Part shown: positions 1 through 5,469 of the stretch, piece by piece
Numbering within the stretch: position 1 is the first letter of the stretch
Layout of the letters: every line of letters begins with the position of its first letter
Assembly: GCA_025774205.1 (NCBI GenBank)
Contig: JALGWK010000131.1
Coordinates: 1 to 7,132 of the forward strand
Direction of reading: 5' to 3'
DNA from: a bacterium
Lineage (GTDB): Bacteria > Blakebacterota > Blakebacteria > Blakebacterales > Blakebacteraceae
DNA: 7,132 nucleotides
The notes under the pieces: model-generated
Seen by the model: only the letters and a program-made list of their open reading frames with translations
Told to the model about the DNA's origin: nothing
Database searches by the model: none
Made by a program: the position numbers and the translations under genes

Positions 1-318
1 CTGAAGAAGGATCAGAAGGGATTCGGGATCACGAGTACCAGGATCGCCGAGGAGATCGGCCGGGTCATTGTGCAGAACATCGTGATGCTCGGTTTCTTCG
101 CGGCCGTGACGAAGCTGGTTTCAAAGGAGGAATGGGAGCGCTCGGTGATGGATTCGGTCCCGGCGGGGACGGAGGACCTGAACATGAAGGCGTTCCACGC
201 CGGCTGGGACTACTTCGAGGAACACTACGGCGAGGGACCACAAAAGCAGGAACAGGCGGAAGCGCCGGCTGAAGAGGACGTGGAGAAAGAGGCGGTCGCT
301 GCGGAGACATCGGAATAA
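1..318 (+). CDS. korC: 2-oxoacid:ferredoxin oxidoreductase gamma subunit (3' part only)
   Basis: This is the C-terminal 105 residues of a gene whose start lies left of the window; reading frame 1 is open from base 1 to a TAA at 316-318. The segment with GITSTRIAEEIG, then QNIVMLGFFAAVTKLV, then VPAGTEDLNMKAFHAG matches the end of the gamma domain of 2-oxoacid:ferredoxin oxidoreductases, which work with the alpha and beta subunits to oxidise a 2-oxoacid plus CoA to acyl-CoA and CO2 while reducing ferredoxin in the cytoplasm. The substrate (2-oxoglutarate, pyruvate or branched-chain) cannot be decided from this piece, so the symbol is tentative. The last 25 or so residues are an added acidic low-complexity tail (8 Glu and 1 Asp against 2 Lys) not expected in the core fold. 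An internal ATG at 79 or GTG at 70 would cut through the conserved domain and is not the real start. The next gene begins 55 bp downstream, so co-transcription with the Hdr genes is plausible. Confidence 0.8.
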   Translation: MKKDQKGFGITSTRIAEEIGRVIVQNIVMLGFFAAVTKLVSKEEWERSVMDSVPAGTEDLNMKAFHAGWDYFEEHYGEGPQKQEQAEAPAEEDVEKEAVAAETSE

Positions 319-360
319 CACGAATGGTACCGGAGCGACATCTGCAAATGCCTTTTGAAC

Positions 361-366
361 GAGGAG
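361..366 (+). promoter_or_regulatory. Ribosome binding site of the first hdrA
   Basis: GAGGAG lies 7 bp before ATG 374, which is a normal spacing. The alternative GTG at 368 would leave only 1 bp, so this site decides the start. Confidence 0.6.
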
Positions 367-373
367 TGTGAGG

Positions 374-3300
374 ATGACCGCTGAAGCCAACGGCATGATC
401 GAAGCGGTGGAAACCCGGGGGAAGCGCGCTGTCGTGATCGGCGGCGGCATCGCCGGGATGCAGGCCGCTCTCGACCTGGCGAACGCGAGGATACCGGTGA
501 CGCTGGTGGAAGCGTCTCCGTCCCTGGGCGGGAGGATGGCCCAGCTGGACAAGACCTTCCCCACCATGGATTGCTCTATATGAATTCTGGGCCCTCGGGC
601 CATGGATGTCGGTCGACATCCGCTGATAGAGGTCGTCACCAACGCCGAGGTCATCGGCTGCGAAGGTGATCCGGGAGATTTCCGGGTCCAGATACGAGCG
701 CACCCGAGGTATGTCGATATCGATGCCTGCGTGGCTTGCGGCATGTGCGTCGAGACCTGTCCGCAGATTGGCGGCAATGAATTCGACATGGGCTTCAAGG
801 CCCGCAAGGCGATCTACCGTCCCTTTCCCCAGTCGGTGCCGTCGGCCTACGTCATCGATCCCGACTCCTGTCTGAATTTCCTGCGTCACCTCACCGACAA
901 GCAGATCAGGAGCATGGAGAAGATCAAGGCCGCCAAGATGAAGCGGCAGCCAGATGTCACCCTGCCCCACCTGCCCTGCGGTCACTGCACCGACACCTGT
1001 GACGTCGGCGCCATCGATTTCGACCAGGTCGCCCGGGATTTCGAGGTGGACGCCGGGTCAATCCTGGTCGCCATCGGTTTCAAGGAGTTCGATGCCCGCA
1101 AACTGGGGCAATACGGCTACGGTCGTTTCCCGAATGTGGTCACCAGCCTCGAGCTGGAGCGGATGCTGAACGCCTCAGGCGTGACCGATGGCCACGTAGT
1201 CCGTCCCTCCGATATGGAGACACCGAAGAATATCGTTTTCATCCAATGCGTCGGTGCCCGCGGTGACGGCGGTCGTCCCTACTGCAGCCGCTTCTGCTGC
1301 ATGAACGCGGTCAAGGACTCGATGCTGATCCGTCAGCACGATCCCGAGGTGGAGGACATCACCATCCTCTACACCGACCTGAGAGCATTCGGAAAGGGAT
1401 TCGACGACTTCGTGGCACGTTCCATCGAGGAGCAGAGCGCCCACTACACACGGGGCCGTCCGGCGAAGATCGAACACCGTCCCGAGGACGACACCCTGGT
1501 GATCCACGTCGAGGACACTATCGAACACGTCCAGAAACAGATCCCGGCCGATCTCGTGGTCCTCTCGGTTGCTGCCGCGCCCAACGACGGCGCCATCGAA
1601 CTGGCGAAGATCCTCGACATCGAGACTGACCGGTACGGATTCGTCAGCCCGCGTGACCCGGCGGTTTCAGCGGTCGAGACCGTCCGCGACGGCATCTATG
1701 TCTGCGGCAGCGCTATCGGTCCGCAGGTTATCCCCGACGCGGTAGCCCAGGCTTCAGCCGCCGCCGCCCGGGCGCAACTCTTCCTGGCCGGCAGCAGAAT
1801 CGATGACGTCGCGGAGAAACCGGAACCGCTCGATCTCTCCGGGCCGCCCCGGGTCGGGGTCCTCGTCTGCAGCTGCGGAGCCAATATCGGCGGTATTCTC
1901 GATGTCGATGACCTCTCCGACTACGCCCTGACCCTGCCCGGAGTTGTCGCCGCCGAACCCTCGATGTTCGCCTGCGCCGAGACCGGTCAGGAGCAGCTCG
2001 TCGACATGATCAGGGAACATCGGCTCAACCGGCTCGTGGTCGCCTCCTGCACCCCGCGGACGCACGAACCGGTCTTCCGGGACGCCTGCGCCATGACTGG
2101 CTTCAACCCCTACCTGCTCGACATGGTGAACATCCGCGACCAGTGTTCGTGGGTGCACGCCAACGAGCCGGTCCTGGCCCAGGAGAAGGCGAAAGACCTC
2201 ATCCGGATGAGCGTGGCCCGCTCACGGAAGCTCGAAGAACTCTACGAGGGAGAGGTGCCGATGTGCCGGCAGGCCCTGGTGATCGGCGGCGGCATCGCCG
2301 GTATCCAGGCCGCCACCGATCTGGCCGAACAGGGATTCCCGGTCGTCCTGGTCGAGAAGGGAGACGCCCTCGGAGGACGGCTCCTGGCTCCGAACCTCAG
2401 GTACCTCTACCCAAACCGGCGCCCCGCCGTCGAGATCCTGGAACGGAAGGTGGGCCGGCTCCTGAAGAGCGACGCCCGGGTGCTCCTCAACGCCGAAGTG
2501 GAGGAGATCACCGGTTTCGTCGGCAATTTCGACGTCAAGCTGAAGGGCGCTGTGGAAGAGGATCTGAAAGTCGGTGTCATCATCCTGGCCTTCGGAGCCA
2601 GCCTCCACGATCCCGGCGATGAGTTCGGCTACGGCACGATGCCGAACGTCATCACCAGCGAGGAACTGGAGAAGAACTTCCACGCCAACGATGACGAGGT
2701 TCTGATCGATGGCAGGAAGCCGACCAGCGCCTCCTTCATCCTCTGTGTCGGATCGCGCGAGGCAGAGGGCTTTACCGGCTGTTCACGCTACTGCTGCCCC
2801 ACCGCGATCAAGCAGGCCATCCATCTTAACTCGCTGGGGATCGACACCACCATTTTCTATCGAGACATCCGCACCGTCTCGGCCGGCGCCGAGGAGATGT
2901 ACCGCGAGGCCCGCGGCAACGGCGTCCTCTTCGTCCGAATCCCTCCGGGTGAGAAACCGGAGGTGATCGGCAAGCAGAAGGTTGAAGCCCTGCAGTGCTA
3001 CGACGAACTGCTCGGCCAGAAGCTGGAAGTGGAGACCGACCTGGTGATCCTGAGCGTCGGCATGAGGCCGCGACAGCCTGAGACCGATCAGTTCCACCTG
3101 ATCCTGAAGGCCAGCCTCGGTCTCGACGGTTTCTTCCTCGAACGCCATCCCGAGCTGGCGCCGGTCGAGACAGCGGTGGAAGGCGTATTTCTGGCCGGCA
3201 CCGTCCAGGGTCCGAAGGATATCGTTGACTCGGTGGCCCAGGCCTCCGCTACGGCCGCCAAGGCTGCCGTCCTCCTGGCCTTCGACAGTGTCCGGATCGA

Positions 3301-3553
3301 ACCGACCGTCTCGGTGGTCGATGAGATCAAGTGCCGCGCCTGCGGGACCTGCGTGGATGTCTGTCCCTACTCGGCGGCCGACCTGGTCGAGATCGACGGG
3401 GAGATGCACGTCGCCCGGATCAACGCTTCGCTCTGCAAGGGGTGCGGCGTCTGCGCTGCCTGGTGTCCGTCATCGGCGATCGATGCCCGCCACTTCACCG
3501 ACCAGCAGGTGATCGCGATGATCGATACCGCCTTCGCGGAGGAGACACGATGA
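374..3553 (+). CDS. hdrA: Tandem HdrA-HdrA fusion flavoprotein, selenocysteine-containing (TGA at 581-583 read through)
   Basis: This is a heterodisulfide reductase subunit A-like flavoprotein of 1059 residues, if the in-frame TGA at residue 70 is selenocysteine. HdrA carries the bifurcating FAD and many [4Fe-4S] clusters and passes electrons between MvhD-type donors, ferredoxin and HdrB/C. Unit 1 (about 1-483) starts directly with the FAD motif GGGIAG (23-28). It then has DCSIUILGP (U70), an inserted double ferredoxin domain (Cys 119, 122, 125, 129; then 166, 202, 205, 209) and the CVG...YCSRFCC cysteines (292, 304, 308, 309). Unit 2 (about 494-1059) has the HdrA N-terminal domain with CSCG (499, 501), Cys534 and CTPRTHEP (Cys559), then a second GGGIAG (638-643). 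It lacks the Sec/Cys loop and the inner ferredoxins, but ends with two CxxCxxCxxxCP motifs (987-997, 1021-1031). ATG 374 is chosen because GAGGAG at 361-366 lies 7 bp upstream; GTG 368 is too close to it. Its stop overlaps the next start as ATGA. Normal HdrA is about 650 residues, and the length resembles duplicated HdrA forms such as BamE (recalled, not searched). Confidence 0.93.
572..595 (+). repeat. 24-bp block around the first Sec codon, identical to 6037-6060
   Basis: The 24 bases spanning the codons for C-S-I-Sec-I-L-G-P, with the last position ending in CCT, are identical to those at 6037-6060. The flanking coding sequence of the two hdrA genes has diverged at many positions. The block includes the Ile codon ATA directly before TGA. 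The identity may reflect recoding constraint or recent gene conversion. Confidence 0.85.
581..583 (+). other. In-frame TGA read as selenocysteine (residue 70 of the first HdrA)
   Basis: TGA replaces the cysteine codon in the HdrA motif DCSI-C-ILGP. The frame before (374-580) and after (584-3550) is the same, and HdrA homology resumes at once with ILGP and then VGRHP. Family knowledge: this HdrA position is Cys in most members and Sec in some archaea and bacteria, and sits near the FAD in an iron-sulfur-binding region. A hairpin that fits a bacterial SECIS follows at 604-621. Confidence 0.9.
604..621 (+). promoter_or_regulatory. Bacterial SECIS hairpin for the first hdrA
   Basis: GGATGTC, loop GGTC, GACATCC form a perfect 7-bp stem with a GGUC tetraloop. 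The loop begins 27 nt after the TGA, inside the 16-37 nt range generally used for bacterial SECIS elements, and GGUC is also the core of the Escherichia coli fdhF SECIS loop bound by SelB. The element lies within the coding sequence for M-D-V-G-R-H-P. A short GGCC/GGCC pairing at 590-601 could form between it and the TGA. Confidence 0.8.
3538..3544 (+). promoter_or_regulatory. Strong ribosome binding site for the mvhD-like gene
   Basis: GGAGGAG ends 5 bp before ATG 3550, inside the end of hdrA. Together with the ATGA overlap (3550-3553) it indicates translational coupling. It also shows that the lysine-rich N-terminus of the next protein is translated, rather than a later internal start being used. 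Confidence 0.75.
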
Positions 3554-4281
3554 CAGCCAAGAAAGCAGCCGCGAAGAAGACGACCGCAAAGAAAGCGGCC
3601 TCGAAGAAGACAGCGGCGAAGAAGACCGCTGCCGGCAAGACATCCGCGAAGAAGACTGTCGCGAAAAAGACCGCCGCAAAGAAGACCGTGGTGAAGAAAG
3701 CGGCGGTGAAGAAGACCGTGGTGAAGAAAGCGGCGGTGAAGAAGACCGTCGACGCAAAGGCTGCAGAGACGCAGGCCACAGAGAAGAAGGTCGTCGTAAA
3801 GGACGCTTCCGGACAGCCCGTGGCTACGGAGCTGCTGGGCCCGGAAGAAGGCCGCTGGAACCCGAACATCTTCGTCTTTGCCTGCAACTGGTGCTCGTAC
3901 GCCGGGGCCGACACCGCCGGGATCTCGCGCATCCAGCACCAGCCCCACTTCCGGACGATCAGGGTGATGTGTTCCGGCCGGGTCCACCCCGGCTTCGTCC
4001 TCCGCGCGCTGGAGAAAGGCGCCGACGGGGTCCTGGTCTCCGGCTGTCATATCGGCGATTGCCACTACATCTCGGGGAACGAGCGTCAGCTCGAGCACTT
4101 CGAGATCACCAAAAGACTTGTCCACCTGATCGGCCTCGAGCCGGGTCGGGTCAGACTGGAGTGGATCAGCGCCGCCGAGGGTCCCCGGTGGGCAAAGATC
4201 ATTAATGAGTTCACCGATCAGATCAGAGCGCTCGGTCCCAGCCCGCTGAAGGGTGAGAAGGACGAGCGCAGGGCAGGATAA
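3550..4281 (+). CDS. mvhD: MvhD-type iron-sulfur subunit with N-terminal lysine-rich histone-H1-like tail
   Basis: The protein has 243 residues. Residues about 102-236 are a full MvhD-like domain: NIFVFACNWCSYAGAD (Cys112, Cys115), RVMCSGR (Cys141), SGCHIGDCHYISGN (Cys166, Cys171) and LEWISAAEG near the end. MvhD family proteins bind a [2Fe-2S] cluster and pass electrons from a hydrogenase or other donor to HdrA; here both flanking genes are Hdr subunits, so it is probably the entry or docking unit of this complex. The canonical protein is about 140 residues. The extra 100 residues at the front are lysine- and alanine-rich, with 26 Lys in the first 70, no aromatic residues, and pairs of Lys every fifth position from residues 4-5 to 64-65 (one pair is GK). 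Such tails are known from histone-H1-like, AlgP-like and HupB-like nucleic-acid-binding proteins. ATG 3550 overlaps the hdrA stop and has a strong ribosome site. Some MvhD relatives carry Sec in the first motif; this one has Cys. A longer frame open from 3331 is only overlap with hdrA. Confidence 0.92.
   Translation: MTAKKAAAKKTTAKKAASKKTAAKKTAAGKTSAKKTVAKKTAAKKTVVKKAAVKKTVVKKAAVKKTVDAKAAETQATEKKVVVKDASGQPVATELLGPEEGRWNPNIFVFACNWCSYAGADTAGISRIQHQPHFRTIRVMCSGRVHPGFVLRALEKGADGVLVSGCHIGDCHYISGNERQLEHFEITKRLVHLIGLEPGRVRLEWISAAEGPRWAKIINEFTDQIRALGPSPLKGEKDERRAG
3679..3749 (+). repeat. 30-bp tandem repeat inside the lysine tail (about 2.4 copies)
   Basis: Positions 3681-3710 and 3711-3740 are identical, and the match extends 2 bp left and 9 bp right (3679-3680 and 3741-3749). 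Each 30-bp unit codes for ten residues, two xxxKK pentapeptides (KTVVKKAAVK). Perfect DNA identity, including codon choice, points to recent slippage or unequal recombination. Confidence 0.9.
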
Positions 4282-4284
4282 CAT

Positions 4285-4288
4285 GGAG
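4285..4288 (+). promoter_or_regulatory. Ribosome binding site of the HdrC-HdrB fusion gene
   Basis: GGAG sits 8 bp before ATG 4297 and 5 bp before GTG 4294. AAGG at 4290-4293 abuts the GTG. ATG 4297 is preferred, but GTG 4294 would add only one residue. Confidence 0.5.
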
Positions 4289-4296
4289 CAAGGGTG

Positions 4297-5439
4297 ATGG
4301 TGGATCTCACTGCGGTCACAAAGAAATCGAGGGCCTGGGCCTGCTACGATTGCGGCAAGTGCACGGCAACCTGCCCCATCGCGCGCGCCGGCGGCTCGTA
4401 CAGTCCGCGCAAGCACATCCTCGACAGCAACACGGGGAATCCGGCCGAGGTGCTCGATCTCAAGACCCTCTTTGCCTGTCTCTCCTGCAGTCTCTGTGAA
4501 CAGCGCTGCCCGGCCCAGGTTGTCTACACCGACCTGGTGCTCAGTCTGCGCGAGCTGGCCCACGATGAAGGGATCGAACCCGATTGTCCCCATGGGGGGA
4601 CGCTGCAGTCACTCATGCGGCTCATGGCCGCCGGTGGAACCGTCCAGAACCGGATGGAGTGGCTCGAGGACGATCTGAATACCACTCCGGCGGAGGGTGA
4701 GGTGTTCTACTGGACCGGTTGCGCCATGTACTACGACGCCCTCTTCCCCGACTACGGCGCCCGTCCGATTCAGGGCACGAAGGCCGCCGTCAGACTGTTC
4801 AATAAACTCGGTGTCACACCGGTTGTCTCCCCTGATGAGCGCTGCTGCGGGCACGACCTGCTCTGGAACGGGGACCGCGAGAACTTCGAGAAGCTGGCCC
4901 GTCATAATATCGAAGTCGTGGAAAAGAGCGGCGCCTCGGTGGTGGTGACCTCCTGCGCCGAATGTCTGCGCACCTGGTCGAAGGATTACGGGTCGCTCAG
5001 TGACGGGAAGCTCCCGAAGATCATGCACATGACCGAATACCTCGCCGAGCACCTGCCGGAACTCGACCTGAAGGAGAACGGCGGCCTGAAGGTGACCTAC
5101 CAGGACCCGTGTCGTCTGGGCCGGCAGCTCGGCATCTACGACCCGCCCCGCGAAGTCCTGGAGGCTCTGCCGGGTGTGGAACTGGTGGAGATGCGCCACT
5201 CGAAGCAGGGCGCGCAGTGCTGTGCCGGGGGGACCTGGTCTAACTGTGACATCTTCGCCAAGCAGATCCAGGTGGACCGTCTGCGCGAAGCCCGCGCGAC
5301 GGGAGCTGAAGTGATGGCCACGGCCTGTCCGAAGTGCCAGATCCACTTCAGCTGCACGATGAAGGATCCTCTGCTGAAAGAGGAAATCAAGATCGAGATG
5401 AGGGATGTCGCTGAGCTGGTGCTCGACCTCATCTCATAA
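4297..5439 (+). CDS. hdrD: HdrC-HdrB fusion (HdrD-like) iron-sulfur subunit
   Basis: A 380-residue soluble protein. The HdrC-like front part holds two [4Fe-4S] ferredoxin motifs, CYDCGKCTATCP (Cys16, 19, 22, 26) and CLSCSLCEQRCP (Cys61, 64, 67, 71). The HdrB-like back part holds two complete CCG domains: Cys142, Cys183-Cys184, CAEC (220, 223); and Cys272, Cys308-Cys309, CPKC (344, 347). In HdrB these motifs bind two noncubane [4Fe-4S] clusters that cleave the CoM-S-S-CoB heterodisulfide. In bacteria the substrate of such proteins is usually unknown, so no substrate is claimed. The order HdrC then HdrB in one chain is that of HdrD, and of related units in bacterial complexes. No membrane segment or signal peptide is visible, which speaks against a quinone-linked Qmo or DsrMK arrangement. 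It lies 15 bp after the mvhD-like gene and 30 bp before the second hdrA. Confidence 0.92.
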   Translation: MVDLTAVTKKSRAWACYDCGKCTATCPIARAGGSYSPRKHILDSNTGNPAEVLDLKTLFACLSCSLCEQRCPAQVVYTDLVLSLRELAHDEGIEPDCPHGGTLQSLMRLMAAGGTVQNRMEWLEDDLNTTPAEGEVFYWTGCAMYYDALFPDYGARPIQGTKAAVRLFNKLGVTPVVSPDERCCGHDLLWNGDRENFEKLARHNIEVVEKSGASVVVTSCAECLRTWSKDYGSLSDGKLPKIMHMTEYLAEHLPELDLKENGGLKVTYQDPCRLGRQLGIYDPPREVLEALPGVELVEMRHSKQGAQCCAGGTWSNCDIFAKQIQVDRLREARATGAEVMATACPKCQIHFSCTMKDPLLKEEIKIEMRDVAELVLDLIS

Positions 5440-5455
5440 ACGAACCATTTCCCGG

Positions 5456-5465
5456 AAGGAAAGGG
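5456..5465 (+). promoter_or_regulatory. Purine-rich ribosome binding region of the second hdrA
   Basis: AAGGAAAGGG ends 4 bp before ATG 5470; its AAGGA part has 9 bp spacing. The 30-bp gap from the previous stop leaves little room for a promoter, so the second hdrA is probably read from the same transcript. Confidence 0.5.
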
Positions 5466-5469
5466 ACAG

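Noticed and set aside
319-373. Promoter before the first hdrA
   Set aside because: The 55-bp gap shows no convincing -35/-10 pair or terminator hairpin; I see only the ribosome binding site at 361-366.
581-583. TGA as a nonsense mutation making hdrA a pseudogene
   Set aside because: The same TGA occurs at the homologous site in the second hdrA, the downstream frame is perfectly conserved for about 990 codons, and a SECIS-type hairpin follows.
3331-3549. Upstream extension of the MvhD-like protein to an ATG at 3331 (316 residues)
   Set aside because: The added part is an out-of-frame reading of the C-terminal ferredoxins of HdrA, while ATG 3550 has GGAGGAG and an ATGA stop-start overlap.
3551-3553. 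TGA at the end of the first hdrA as another selenocysteine
   Set aside because: HdrA homology is complete just before it, it overlaps a well-supported ATG with a strong ribosome site, and continuing gives an Arg-rich shadow of the lysine tail with no GGUC hairpin seen at SECIS distance.
3679-3749. 30-bp repeats as a CRISPR array
   Set aside because: The units are directly adjacent without spacers, are in frame with the coding sequence and encode the pentapeptide tail.
3367-4593. 408-residue open frame on the minus strand
   Set aside because: It lies opposite three real genes; its Phe/Leu-rich middle is only the reverse complement of the Lys/Ala repeat. Other minus-strand frames, including 65-985 and 4609-5346, are similar shadows of high-GC coding DNA.
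5440-5469. Terminator or regulatory hairpin between hdrD-like and second hdrA
   Set aside because: Only a 4-bp TCCC/GGGA pairing with a 9-nt loop and no T-run; it is too weak to call.
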